62,152 bases of DNA, from the NCBI GenBank assembly GCA_026415675.1, contig JAOAGQ010000066.1, positions 1 to 62,152 of the forward strand, given 5' to 3'. Position numbers and translations under genes: made by a program. The notes under the pieces are model-generated. The model saw nothing but the letters and a program-made list of their open reading frames with translations, had not been told where the DNA came from and did not search any database. Shown here in pieces: positions 9,262 through 18,324 of the stretch (its first letter is position 1; each line of letters starts with the position of its first letter). The stretch is from Syntrophorhabdaceae bacterium. GTDB taxonomy: Bacteria > Desulfobacterota > Syntrophorhabdia > Syntrophorhabdales > Syntrophorhabdaceae.

Positions 9262-9732
9262 ATGATAAGTGTATCTGTCCCTGGTTGGGGCGACCTCGAT
9301 ATGGAATATCTCGTTATTGACTATAATGGAACATGCGCCGTTGATGGAAGACTGAAGGAGGGTGTCAAGGAGATGCTTGAGAAGGTATCCCGTTACATCA
9401 ACGTGTTTATCATAACAGCGGATACCTATGAAACGGTCGACAGCGATACCGATGTGATAGGTTTTAAGGTGTTGAAGGTGAAAAAAGAGAAGAGCGGGGT
9501 CGAGAAGGCCAAGATAGTGAAGGAGTTGGGGCCTGAGAAGGTGGTGGCAATAGGTAATGGGGCAAACGATGTTTTGATGCTCAAAGAGGCATCCCTTGGG
9601 ATAGGTGTGATAGGTGAGGAAGGGTGCACGAACGAGATTATAAAAGAGGCGGATATTGTCGTAAATAGCATAACCGACGCCCTCAATATAATCCTTCATC
9701 CTGAAAGAATCATAGCAACCCTTAGAGATTGA
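9262..9732 (+). CDS. Small HAD protein related to P-type ATPase catalytic domains
   Basis: 156 residues. It carries the motif VIDYNGTCAVDG (DxNGT, as in soluble P-type ATPase-like HAD proteins), a Lys in the middle region and the C-terminal hinge AIGNGANDVLMLKEASLGIGV, which matches the P-ATPase GDGxND region in form (GNGAND here). There are no membrane segments. Family members resemble isolated phosphorylation domains with unknown substrates. The ATG at 9262 follows GGAGG (9252-9256) by 5 bases; the GTG at 9256 overlaps that site and is rejected. It stands 92 bases ahead of secA. Confidence 0.85.
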   Translation: MISVSVPGWGDLDMEYLVIDYNGTCAVDGRLKEGVKEMLEKVSRYINVFIITADTYETVDSDTDVIGFKVLKVKKEKSGVEKAKIVKELGPEKVVAIGNGANDVLMLKEASLGIGVIGEEGCTNEIIKEADIVVNSITDALNIILHPERIIATLRD

Positions 9733-9824
9733 AAATAAAGGAAGGGTTATCTGTGATATGATAAGGCCATAGTCAATAAAACCCTGGCTTTTGCGATAAT
9801 CCATCTCTAAATCGGAATACAACC

Positions 9825-12434
9825 ATGTTTGGAAATTTACTAAAAAAGGTTATTGGAACAAAGAACGAAAGGGAACTCAAAAGAATTCAACCCATAGTCG
9901 ATGAGGTCTCAAAGTTCGAAGAGCGGCTTAAGGGTCTCTCCGATGAAGATTTAAAGGCACAGACCCCCAGGTTTAAGGAAAGGATAGAAAAAGGGGAGAG
10001 TCTCGATTCCATACTCCCCGAGGCGTATGCAACGGTAAGGGAAGTGGCGAGAAGGACGATCAACATGCGCCATTTCGATGTACAGATCATAGGGGGTGTG
10101 GTACTCCACGAGGGGAAGATAGCGGAGATGGCAACAGGGGAAGGGAAAACCCTTGTTGCAACCCTCCCGGTATACCTGAATGCATTGACAGGGGACGGTG
10201 TCCATGTGGTTACGGTGAACGACTATCTCGCTAAAAGGGACGCCGAATGGATGGGGCCTGTCTATAGATTTTTAGGTCTTTCCGTCGGTGTTATACTGAC
10301 CCAACTCGATGACAGGGAAAGGAAGAAGGCATACGCCTGTGATATCACCTATGGAACAAATAACGAGTTCGGTTTTGACCATCTAAGGGATAATATGAAG
10401 TATTCCCTCGACGACTGCGTTCAGAGAGGTTTCAACTATGCCATTGTGGATGAGGTGGATAGCATTCTCATAGATGAGGCAAGGACTCCCCTCATCATAT
10501 CCGGTCCATCGGAGGACTCAACAGATAAATACTACAAGATAAACAGGCTCATATACCTCTTAAAGAGGGACAGGGATTTTATCATCGATGAGAAGACAAA
10601 GGGTACATATCTCACAGAAGAGGGGATAGCAAACATCGAAAGGGCAATCCATATCGATAACCTATACGACCCAAAATACGTGGATCTCCTCCACCATATA
10701 AATCAGGCCTTAAAGGCCCACTATCTCTTTACGAGAGATGTCGACTATATCGTAAAAGACGGTAAAGTCGTTATAGTAGATGAATTTACCGGAAGGCTTA
10801 TGCCGGGCAGGCGTTTTAGCGACGGTCTCCACCAGGCCTTAGAGGCAAAAGAAAACGTAAAGATAGAGGGGGAGAACCAGACCCTTGCCACGATCACATT
10901 CCAGAATTTTTTCAGGATGTATAAAAAACTCGCAGGGATGACAGGAACAGCAGACACCGAGGCGGTGGAGTTCAAGAAGATATATAACCTCGATGTGGTT
11001 GTGATACCCACAAACCGCCCCTTGATCAGGACTAACCATCCAGACGTGGTCTTTAGAACGGAAAGGGAGAAGTTCAAGGCGGTGGTCGGGGAGATAGAAG
11101 ACCTATACAGAAAGGGTAGGCCCGTTCTTGTAGGTACCCTCTCCATAGAAAAATCGGAGAGACTCTCGGAGATGCTTAAAAGGAAAGGGATACCCCACCA
11201 TGTACTGAATGCAAAGATGCATGAGAAGGAGGCGGAGATAGTAGCCCAGGCAGGAAGATTGAAGGCCGTGACCATATCGACAAATATGGCTGGAAGAGGA
11301 ACGGATATCCTCCTCGGGGGAAACCCCGAATTTCTCGCCCTTACCATGAGCAAGGGAAAAAAGGATACGGAAGAATATTTTAAGGCATTAAACGATGCGA
11401 GGAAGATATGCGAGAGAGAAAAGGAAGAGGTCGTAAAGCTCGGAGGCTTACATATAATTGGTACGGAAAGGCATGAATCGAGGCGTATAGATAACCAGTT
11501 GAGAGGACGTTCGGGCAGACAGGGGGATCCTGGTTCTTCAAGGTTTTATGTCTCATTGGAGGACGAGATCATGCGTCTTTTCGGCTCAGAAAAGGTCTCC
11601 CCGATCCTCGCAAAACTCGGGATGAAGGAAGATATGCCCATTGAACACCCTCTCATTGCAAAGGCCATCGAGAACGCCCAGAGCAGGGTGGAGGCCCACA
11701 ACTTCGAGATAAGAAAGTACCTCCTCGAGTATGATAATGTGATGAACAAACAGAGGGAGACCGTCTACGGCATGAGGTCTCAACTGATGGCAGACAACGA
11801 TATAAGTGCCCAGATAGAGGAGATGATAGAGGAGATATGTGATAGGCTCGTTGATGAATATGCCCCTGAAAAGGTATACCCCGAAGAATGGGATATCCCA
11901 TCCCTTAAAGGGAAAATATACGAAACCTTCTTTTTCCATATAGATTTGGAAAATATAGATTTTAAGACCATCACAAGGGAAGGTCTTTTTGATCTGATCT
12001 TCGATAAGGTGATGGGTGTATATAGGAGAAAAAGGGAACAATTCGGGGAGGAGGATTTCAAATCGATAGAAAAATACCTCGCCCTCCACTCCCTTGATAT
12101 GCATTGGAAAGAGCACCTCCTCTCTTTGGACCACCTGAAAGAGGGCATAGGGTTGAGGGGTTATGCCCAGAAAGACCCTTTAAGGGAGTACCAGCGGGAG
12201 AGTTTCGACCTTTTCATGGATATGCTTGAACGGGCCAAACTCGATACCGTAAGAAAGCTCTTTGCCGTACAGCCGGCAAAAGAGGAGCTCACACCCCATG
12301 AACCCGTTATGTTTTTCAACAGGGGTGATGCCCCTTTAAACCAGAGGGATGCGAATAAGGGGAAAAAGGTGGGGAGGAATGACCCGTGTCCCTGCGGGAG
12401 CGGAAAGAAGTACAAGAAATGTTGTGGAAGATAA
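9825..12434 (+). CDS. secA: Preprotein translocase ATPase SecA
   Basis: The motor of the Sec pathway, pushing unfolded preproteins through SecYEG. At 869 residues it has DEAD-like nucleotide-binding domain 1 with Walker A ATGEGKT (near 103-109) and [16 protein letters not shown]. The preprotein cross-linking domain, NBD2 ([23 protein letters not shown]) and the helical scaffold/wing domains follow. A C-terminal zinc-binding SEC-C motif with Cys855, Cys857, Cys866 and Cys867 ([15 protein letters not shown]) binds SecB or ribosomes in other bacteria. The ribosome binding site is weak. argJ starts 15 bases downstream and is probably cotranscribed. Confidence 0.98.
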   Translation: MFGNLLKKVIGTKNERELKRIQPIVDEVSKFEERLKGLSDEDLKAQTPRFKERIEKGESLDSILPEAYATVREVARRTINMRHFDVQIIGGVVLHEGKIAEMATGEGKTLVATLPVYLNALTGDGVHVVTVNDYLAKRDAEWMGPVYRFLGLSVGVILTQLDDRERKKAYACDITYGTNNEFGFDHLRDNMKYSLDDCVQRGFNYAIVDEVDSILIDEARTPLIISGPSEDSTDKYYKINRLIYLLKRDRDFIIDEKTKGTYLTEEGIANIERAIHIDNLYDPKYVDLLHHINQALKAHYLFTRDVDYIVKDGKVVIVDEFTGRLMPGRRFSDGLHQALEAKENVKIEGENQTLATITFQNFFRMYKKLAGMTGTADTEAVEFKKIYNLDVVVIPTNRPLIRTNHPDVVFRTEREKFKAVVGEIEDLYRKGRPVLVGTLSIEKSERLSEMLKRKGIPHHVLNAKMHEKEAEIVAQAGRLKAVTISTNMAGRGTDILLGGNPEFLALTMSKGKKDTEEYFKALNDARKICEREKEEVVKLGGLHIIGTERHESRRIDNQLRGRSGRQGDPGSSRFYVSLEDEIMRLFGSEKVSPILAKLGMKEDMPIEHPLIAKAIENAQSRVEAHNFEIRKYLLEYDNVMNKQRETVYGMRSQLMADNDISAQIEEMIEEICDRLVDEYAPEKVYPEEWDIPSLKGKIYETFFFHIDLENIDFKTITREGLFDLIFDKVMGVYRRKREQFGEEDFKSIEKYLALHSLDMHWKEHLLSLDHLKEGIGLRGYAQKDPLREYQRESFDLFMDMLERAKLDTVRKLFAVQPAKEELTPHEPVMFFNRGDAPLNQRDANKGKKVGRNDPCPCGSGKKYKKCCGR

Positions 12435-12449
12435 GGGGAGGGTGATTCG

Positions 12450-13598
12450 ATGATAAAAGGTATCCAGTTTGCCGGCATCGCCTCGGGGATAAAGCCGTCA
12501 GGTCTTGACCTCGGCCTTGTGTTCTTTGAAGAGGAGGTAAATGTTCTATCCCTCTATACGAAGAACAGGGTCAAGGCGGCACATATTCTATACAACAGGA
12601 AGATAGAGAGGGGACCTGTGAGGGCATTACTCGTAAATAGCGGTTGTGCCAATGCATGTACGGGAAAAGAGGGTATCGAAGACCTCTATATCATAAGTAG
12701 AGAACTCTCTTCCTTACTGGGCATAGGAGAGGGGAAGATCCTCTTCGCATCCACAGGGGTGATAGGGAAGAGGTTGCCTGTCTCAACCATCGTAAAGGCA
12801 CTCCCTATCCTCGTTAAGGACCTGAAGGGTTCCCACTTCGACCATTTTGCCCAGGCTATAATGACTACCGATACATTTAAAAAAACGGTGGATGATACAT
12901 TTCAGGGTAAAAAGAGATACAGGATTATGGCGGCGGCAAAGGGGGCAGGGATGATAAACCCCCTCTTTGCAACGATGCTCTCTTTTATCTTTACCGACTA
13001 TTCGATTTCCCCTAAAAACATGGAGAGACCCTTTACCCTGTTGGGTAAAGAGACCTTTGAACGGATAAGCGTCGATGGAGAGTGTAGCACGAACGATTCA
13101 GTCATGCTCTTTACAAAGAGGGATGAAGAGGATATTGAGGCCCTTCCTCTATTCAAAGAAAGGCTTTTATCCGCTATGAAGGAACTCTCCCTGATGATAG
13201 TGAGAGACGGAGAGGGGGCAACAAAAACAATCCATATAAAAGTCGAAGGGGCAAAGAAGAAAGGATATGCGGAGAGGATAGCGAGGAGGATTGCCGTCTC
13301 ACCTCTTACGAAGACGGCATTTTTTGGATGCGATCCGAACTGGGGACGTATTATTGCCGCGGCAGGGGACGCGGGGGTTCCTCTTCAACCTGGAAAGGTG
13401 GATATCTCCCTCCAGGGGGAGGTTATTGTAAAGGGCGGTGTTGAGGTCCCCTTTGACGAGCAGGCCATGAAAAGAAAGATGAATAAGAGAGAGGTCGAAG
13501 TGGTCGTAAATCTAAACGACGGAAAGGCCTCTTTTGATATATACACCTCGGATCTTACATTCGATTACGTAAAGATAAACGCCTCTTACAGGAGTTGA
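12450..13598 (+). CDS. argJ: Bifunctional ornithine acetyltransferase / N-acetylglutamate synthase
   Basis: Transfers acetyl from acetylornithine to glutamate, recycling acetyl groups in arginine synthesis, and may also use acetyl-CoA. It is 382 residues. The autocleavage region KGAGMINPLFATML is present, with Thr175 as the expected nucleophile that starts the beta chain. The oxyanion-hole segment STGVIGKRLP and the C-terminal DPNWGRIIAA are also intact. It follows secA by 15 bases with a GGAGGG site. With CarB it shows arginine synthesis represented twice in the window. Confidence 0.96.
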   Translation: MIKGIQFAGIASGIKPSGLDLGLVFFEEEVNVLSLYTKNRVKAAHILYNRKIERGPVRALLVNSGCANACTGKEGIEDLYIISRELSSLLGIGEGKILFASTGVIGKRLPVSTIVKALPILVKDLKGSHFDHFAQAIMTTDTFKKTVDDTFQGKKRYRIMAAAKGAGMINPLFATMLSFIFTDYSISPKNMERPFTLLGKETFERISVDGECSTNDSVMLFTKRDEEDIEALPLFKERLLSAMKELSLMIVRDGEGATKTIHIKVEGAKKKGYAERIARRIAVSPLTKTAFFGCDPNWGRIIAAAGDAGVPLQPGKVDISLQGEVIVKGGVEVPFDEQAMKRKMNKREVEVVVNLNDGKASFDIYTSDLTFDYVKINASYRS

Positions 13599-13628
13599 GA
13601 TAAATAACCTACCCCTTAAAGAGGCGTT
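13578..13628. terminator. Inverted repeat at the argJ 3' end
   Basis: AACGCCTCTT (13578-13587) and AAGAGGCGTT (13619-13628) form a perfect 10-base stem with a 31-base loop that includes the argJ stop codon. No T-run follows on either strand, so a factor-independent terminator is doubtful. It sits between two convergent genes, where a transcript-end structure is expected. Confidence 0.35.
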
Positions 13629-13662
13629 ATGGATGGATAATCAGATTTGATAGAGACGGGTT

Positions 13663-14541
13663 TTATTCAAACCCCACCCATACCTCCACAGGCCCTTTTG
13701 GATCAAGCCCGATATAATTGGCGAGGATGGTCATCCCCGGTCTAGTCGGTATAGGCCTTGTAACAGAACCGAGGGACAGGAGATCCCCCTTTTTCAACCT
13801 CTTCCCCTCTGAAACAAGGGATTCCTTAATCCAGAAGGCGGCGTTCAAAGGATCCCCGAGAAGGGCATCCCCTTTTCCCTCTGCAATCACCTCACCCTTT
13901 TCATCAAAAATTTTTAACGTGAAGTTTTTCAACCTTTCCTGCCAGTCTTTAGAAGGGCTCAAAACCAGAGGGTCACCGATTACACCGTAACGAGCCCCGA
14001 CATTTATGGCTACAACGGTAGCCCCTGTCAGCTTAACACCCTTACCGAAGACCATATCCGGTAGTTCTATAAAAGGAAATACCGCATCTAAATATTTCAA
14101 TACCTCTTCAGGGTTTTTTGCCTGATTTATCTCCTCATCGCCGACCCTTACGACAAGGTCGCCCTCCGCTATGGGAACCGCACCGAAATTAGCCGGGAGG
14201 ATCGAACCGCTCTTCAACACCATCCCTTTTAAGAGTGTCCCCCTTACGGGCTCGTTTACCCCGAATACCTTCTGTACATTAGGGTTTGTGAGTCCTGCCT
14301 TATAACCCACTGGCTCACCGAACTCTCTGCTTATCCTTTTGATAAAGGATTCCTGCGCCTTTTTCCCTTCATCGAGGGTGAGTTTTGCATCGAAAGAGGC
14401 GACCGGGGTCTTCTTCAAAAACTGCTCTGCCAGCTCCTCCCCTACGTCTGCGGCATGAACATTAAAAAAAGAGAGTCCAAAGCACAATGCCAAGGCCAAA
14501 AGAAATGAAACCGATTTCCCTTTTGTAAAGCCACCCTTCAT
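13663..14541 (-). CDS. Exported 2-keto-4-pentenoate hydratase-like (MhpD/FAH-fold) protein
   Basis: 292 residues. The first 30 form a Sec signal peptide: Lys-rich start, hydrophobic core LLALALCFGLSFF, and a likely cleavage site after HAA. The mature part follows the MhpD/fumarylacetoacetate hydrolase fold: YKAGLTNPNVQKVFGVNEPVRG, the putative metal-ligand region AEGDLVVRVG, and the C-terminal segment KKGDLLSLGSVTRPIPTRPGM. Cytosolic relatives hydrate 2-hydroxypentadienoates or decarboxylate oxo acids; an exported version is unusual and its substrate is unknown. GGGGGATAAG precedes the ATG. A 99-base gap separates it from iorA, so it may or may not share that transcript. Confidence 0.82.
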   Translation of the reverse strand: MKGGFTKGKSVSFLLALALCFGLSFFNVHAADVGEELAEQFLKKTPVASFDAKLTLDEGKKAQESFIKRISREFGEPVGYKAGLTNPNVQKVFGVNEPVRGTLLKGMVLKSGSILPANFGAVPIAEGDLVVRVGDEEINQAKNPEEVLKYLDAVFPFIELPDMVFGKGVKLTGATVVAINVGARYGVIGDPLVLSPSKDWQERLKNFTLKIFDEKGEVIAEGKGDALLGDPLNAAFWIKESLVSEGKRLKKGDLLSLGSVTRPIPTRPGMTILANYIGLDPKGPVEVWVGFE

Positions 14542-14640
14542 CTTATCCCCCTTGAGTTCGTTTTATTTCTTTATAAATTGTTTCACAAATCTCTTTTTTC
14601 TTCAACCTAAATGTTTGGTCCTTCAGTGAATCTGTTGGCA

Positions 14641-16452
14641 CTACCCACCTTTCTTTAATAGGGCGGATAATTCCTTTCCCTTACTATGGGATGGACATGC
14701 GTATAGACATATCCCGCATCTCACACATAGACCCATATCTATCTTGATTCTTTTCTTTTCTTCATCGAAGAGGATCGCAGGGCATTCGAATTTCCTTATA
14801 CAATGCTTGCACCCTATACACCCCTCTTCAAGTTCCAAAGGATGAAACGCTTTTTTGGAAGGGTCTTCTTTTATAGCGAGTATGCAGGGATGCCTCCCTA
14901 TGATCACGGCAGGACCGATGCTCTCCTTCCCCGGTTTTTTTATGTATTCATAGGCCTCTATCAATGTTTTTACCATCCCGGGCATATCGTATGGATCAAC
15001 GACTCTGATGAAATCAATACCGAAACCGGTTAAAACGCCCTCTATGGGGATTGAGTTGGCAGGGGTTCCGTTTGCAGCCATGCCTGACTGGGGTGTAGGC
15101 TGCATGCCTGTCATGGCCGTTGTGCCGTTATCCATGATCACAAGGATAAACCTTTTTCTCTTTTTTACCGCATCGTACAATGGTTCGAGACAGGCATGGA
15201 AGAAGGTGGAGTCCCCTATCGAGGCAAGGATGGGGGGATAGAGACCATCCTGACTGAAAGCATCGTAAAAACCTGAGGCAAGGGTGATACCTCCGCCCAT
15301 ATCGAGACACGTATCCACTGCCCCCATTGTGGTTCCCAGGGTATAACAACCTATATCCCCGGGGAATAGGGCATCCCTATAGGTAAAATTCATCGCATAG
15401 AAACTCGCCCTGTGGGGGCAGCCCGCACAGAGTTTGGGGGGTCTATGGGGAAAACTTATCCCTTTTAACGCCCTTTCAATGTTTTCATCGGGGGAGAAAG
15501 TTTTCTTTAGAAGGCCATATCTTTTGGCAAGCCCTTCAATTGCATACCTTGCGACATCATAGGTGATCTCCCCCTCTCTCGGGATTACCCCATCCCTTCT
15601 GCCCGAGATTTTACCACCATCCTTTAATATTGCCTCTATCACGCTGTCCGTCTCCTCAAGGACGAGGACCCTTTTGTATCCGTTTACAAAATCCGTTAAA
15701 TTTGGGTCAGTAGATTTGACCCCGGGTATTTTTGTGACTTTGTATATCGGGATTCTCTTTTCAAGGCCCAAGCCCTTTATCACATCCCTGGCGATGGAAT
15801 AGCTCATCCCGGAGGCGACAATCGCCAGGGGAGAATCCTCTCCTGGTTTGATCTCTGCAGGGTGTTCTGGGCCCTCAGAAAACTTTACCCTTCTTTTACC
15901 GATGGGGTATATAGGCACATCCTCCCTTGCATGGCTTACCCTGTGGGTGGACCTCAGTATCACGGGGGTTTTATGTTCATAGGAATAATTGACAGAATAA
16001 TACGCAAGATCCGCCGCTTCCTTCGGGGATGCCGGGTCAAAGACAGGGATATTAAAAAGGGTCGCTATCAACCTCGTGTCCTGTTCTGTCTGGGATGATT
16101 GGGGTCCGGGGTCATCGCATGAGATGATCACAAGACCCCCCCTGATGGGCTTCTCAAGGCTATGGATGAGGGAAGGGAAGGCCACATTCAGACCCACCTG
16201 TTTCATCATACATGCCGCTTTTTTCCCTATATAAGATGCGCCATAGGCAACTTCAAAGGCACACCTTTCGTTGGTAGACCACTCTGCATGGATATCCCTG
16301 TTCTCCCTCCTACTGAATGTAATCACCCCCGGTATTATCTCAGAACTGGGTGTACCGGGATATGCCGCTGCCAGTTCAATGCCGGCCTCAACAAGACCTC
16401 GGGCGATTGCAAAATTTCCTATCATAACCTCTCTCTGCCTTTTCACGGCCAA
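14641..16452 (-). CDS. iorA: Indolepyruvate:ferredoxin oxidoreductase, alpha subunit
   Basis: Catalyses reversible oxidative decarboxylation of arylpyruvates (indolepyruvate and related) to arylacetyl-CoA with ferredoxin, together with IorB. It is 603 residues. The N-terminal pyrimidine-binding domain (about 1-300) carries YPGTPSSEI and the Glu-containing ERCAFEVAYGASYIGKKAACM. The C-terminal TPP domain (about 330-530) has LCAGCPHR, IGDSTFFH and VIMDNGTTAMTG, the Mg-TPP site. Two ferredoxin-type [4Fe-4S] motifs end the protein (CIGCKHCIRKFECP and CVRCGICLYACP). It starts 6 bases after iorB and is the last clear gene of the Trp-attenuated operon. Confidence 0.95.
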   Translation of the reverse strand: MAVKRQREVMIGNFAIARGLVEAGIELAAAYPGTPSSEIIPGVITFSRRENRDIHAEWSTNERCAFEVAYGASYIGKKAACMMKQVGLNVAFPSLIHSLEKPIRGGLVIISCDDPGPQSSQTEQDTRLIATLFNIPVFDPASPKEAADLAYYSVNYSYEHKTPVILRSTHRVSHAREDVPIYPIGKRRVKFSEGPEHPAEIKPGEDSPLAIVASGMSYSIARDVIKGLGLEKRIPIYKVTKIPGVKSTDPNLTDFVNGYKRVLVLEETDSVIEAILKDGGKISGRRDGVIPREGEITYDVARYAIEGLAKRYGLLKKTFSPDENIERALKGISFPHRPPKLCAGCPHRASFYAMNFTYRDALFPGDIGCYTLGTTMGAVDTCLDMGGGITLASGFYDAFSQDGLYPPILASIGDSTFFHACLEPLYDAVKKRKRFILVIMDNGTTAMTGMQPTPQSGMAANGTPANSIPIEGVLTGFGIDFIRVVDPYDMPGMVKTLIEAYEYIKKPGKESIGPAVIIGRHPCILAIKEDPSKKAFHPLELEEGCIGCKHCIRKFECPAILFDEEKKRIKIDMGLCVRCGICLYACPSHSKGKELSALLKKGG

Positions 16453-16458
16453 CCTCCA

Positions 16459-17052
16459 TTAAGGTGAAGGGGTATTAAGTAAAAGACCATGTTCCTTATA
16501 ACCTGCGTCAAGGGCCTTTATGTTTACTTCATTTGACCTTCCTTTTGAGTCTGCGGTTACCGTCTCCCTCATCTTCTCGTATGTAAAAGGCCCTACCGAT
16601 TGCCGGGAGAAAAAACCGAGTAGTACCATGTTGGAAGCCTTAATCGTTCCACAGGCAAAAGCGAGTCTATCGCAATCTACGAGGAATATCTTTAGTTGCC
16701 TCGTCGAAAGGATCCCCTCTATCTCTTTCTGTAGGGAGGTTTTTTCCGTATTTACAATGGCAAGCCCCCCTCTTTTCAAAAAATGTATGTTTCGGTAAAA
16801 CTCACTCTCCTCAAAGGAGAGAAGCACATCTGCCTCCTCTCTGCCTATAAGAGGACTATTGAAATCCCCTACCTTCACCATTGATATAACGGAACCGCCC
16901 CTCTGGCTCATACCATACTCATCAGAAGTAAGGCAATGAAAACCCCGAGAAATCGCGGTCTCTATCAAAATAGTTGAGGCGAGGAGGACGCCTCTGCCTC
17001 CAATGCCGGCACATACGATTTGAAGATCCTGATGGCCTTTCTTTCTTCTCAT
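16459..17052 (-). CDS. iorB: Indolepyruvate:ferredoxin oxidoreductase, beta subunit
   Basis: The gamma-type (POR/KOR gamma) subunit partnering IorA. It is 197 residues, with the N-terminal glycine-rich segment GIGGRGVLLASTIL, then DEYGMSQRGGSVISMVKVG, typical of this family. No Fe-S motif is present. The ATG overlaps the stop of the IorA-like gene upstream (ATGA), implying translational coupling. The order IorA-like, IorB, IorA suggests one complex could contain both alpha-type chains; this is inference. Confidence 0.93.
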   Translation of the reverse strand: MRRKKGHQDLQIVCAGIGGRGVLLASTILIETAISRGFHCLTSDEYGMSQRGGSVISMVKVGDFNSPLIGREEADVLLSFEESEFYRNIHFLKRGGLAIVNTEKTSLQKEIEGILSTRQLKIFLVDCDRLAFACGTIKASNMVLLGFFSRQSVGPFTYEKMRETVTADSKGRSNEVNIKALDAGYKEHGLLLNTPSP

Positions 17053-18299
17053 ATGATCCCCTTACAGAAAAGTACAGTCATCTTATCGTGGTTTAAGAAT
17101 CTTTCTACCTCGGCTACATTATCGATTGTGAAGAAATTTGTGAAGCCCCATCCGGTGATTATCGCTTTAATCTCATCCTCTTTCTCGCTTGTCATAACCA
17201 TGAGCACATAATTTGAACCGTTATAGAGGGTATTTATGAAGGCAGGCAAACCTGAATGGAGAAAATGGTTCTCATAGGTAATGGCCAGCACCTTCCTACC
17301 TGGTTCCCTCTTTTTTATACCGTGGGCGATATTGATCGAGGAGGCAGGACCTAGAATATCCCGGGCGACAAAAAAGCCGTACATAACCTCATAGGGCTTC
17401 TCCCTTTTCTGGGTCTCCCTATGGTAAGAGGGTCTTATCTTCGTCTTATTACCCAACTGCATCTCTATGACAGGGTATTCTCCCTCGAGGATATACACCT
17501 CATCCATCCTATCCATAAAGGCGTTGACGAGCTTCAAAGGGATGGGATGGATGGTGGTAAGATAGAGGAGGCTTGTATCCTCTCCGTAAAACTCTAAATA
17601 CTCTCTTTTGCAGGTTATAACCCCGCTTCTATCCTTTATCATCAAAGTATTTCCCGGATAGGTTTCAAACTCCTCTCTTATTGCCTCTATCTTTTCGTTC
17701 AGAAGCCTGTGTAGTTCTAAACGGTATTTTGGTGTTGCCGCCCATCGTCCAGGATTTTTTATAAATTCCGCTTTTCTTGGGTCTTTTTCAGGTTTTTTAT
17801 TGGAAGACCCTTCGCTGCGAAGACCGTTCTTTTCTTCAAAAAACCAATCATTCTCACCCATCTCCGCCTGGATTAATACAGGGGTTGCGTATTTATCGGA
17901 TATAAAATATCCGTACTCTATGATCTTTGAAAGGTTTGCCATATCTTCTGTAATAAGGAGGGGTAGTTTGGAAAAATATCCAATCGGGGTTATCTCCTCT
18001 TCGGTCTCTTTCAGGCACAGAACCACATATCCCCCTGTGATACCTGTATAGGCAGAACTCATCACAGGGTCTAAGGTTTTGTAAAGACCTTCTGTTGACA
18101 GGATACACATGGTTTTCTTGCCGGTAATTGCCCCTGCGTAGGCAGTTTCAAAGGCCACCTTTTCATTAATGGATATTTCGTGGTAAAAGCTCGGGTATCC
18201 TTCCTTCAACTGCGTAAGGGTATGACCCATTGATGAATTCGTCGTGTAGATGAGCTGGGGGGCATTGTTCAAGATTAATCGGCATATCCTTTGATACAT
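17049..18299 (-). CDS. IorA-like protein with degenerate TPP domain and no ferredoxin domain
   Basis: 416 residues, resembling the N-terminal pyrimidine-binding domain of IorA: SSMGHTLTQLKEG, then ISINEKVAFETAYAGAITGKKTMCIL, aligning with the ERCAFEVAYGAS...KKAACM segment of the neighbouring IorA. The C-terminal part keeps the outline of the TPP domain, but the metal-binding GDS reads YEN (LAITYENHFLHSGL), the later Asn-bearing MDNGT reads MTSEK, and the CPHR segment and both ferredoxin motifs are absent. It therefore probably cannot bind Mg-TPP by itself. The ATG at 18299 has AAGGGG 7 bases upstream; a longer start would run into the aminotransferase gene. It lies between the aminotransferase and iorB in the operon. 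Confidence 0.8.
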   Translation of the reverse strand: MYQRICRLILNNAPQLIYTTNSSMGHTLTQLKEGYPSFYHEISINEKVAFETAYAGAITGKKTMCILSTEGLYKTLDPVMSSAYTGITGGYVVLCLKETEEEITPIGYFSKLPLLITEDMANLSKIIEYGYFISDKYATPVLIQAEMGENDWFFEEKNGLRSEGSSNKKPEKDPRKAEFIKNPGRWAATPKYRLELHRLLNEKIEAIREEFETYPGNTLMIKDRSGVITCKREYLEFYGEDTSLLYLTTIHPIPLKLVNAFMDRMDEVYILEGEYPVIEMQLGNKTKIRPSYHRETQKREKPYEVMYGFFVARDILGPASSINIAHGIKKREPGRKVLAITYENHFLHSGLPAFINTLYNGSNYVLMVMTSEKEDEIKAIITGWGFTNFFTIDNVAEVERFLNHDKMTVLFCKGII

Positions 18300-18324
18300 A
18301 ACACACCCCTTATAAAAAATATGT

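Noticed and set aside
10745-11353. Antisense reading frame of 202 codons inside secA
   Set aside because: Lies wholly opposite conserved SecA motor sequence and its translation has no recognisable domain.
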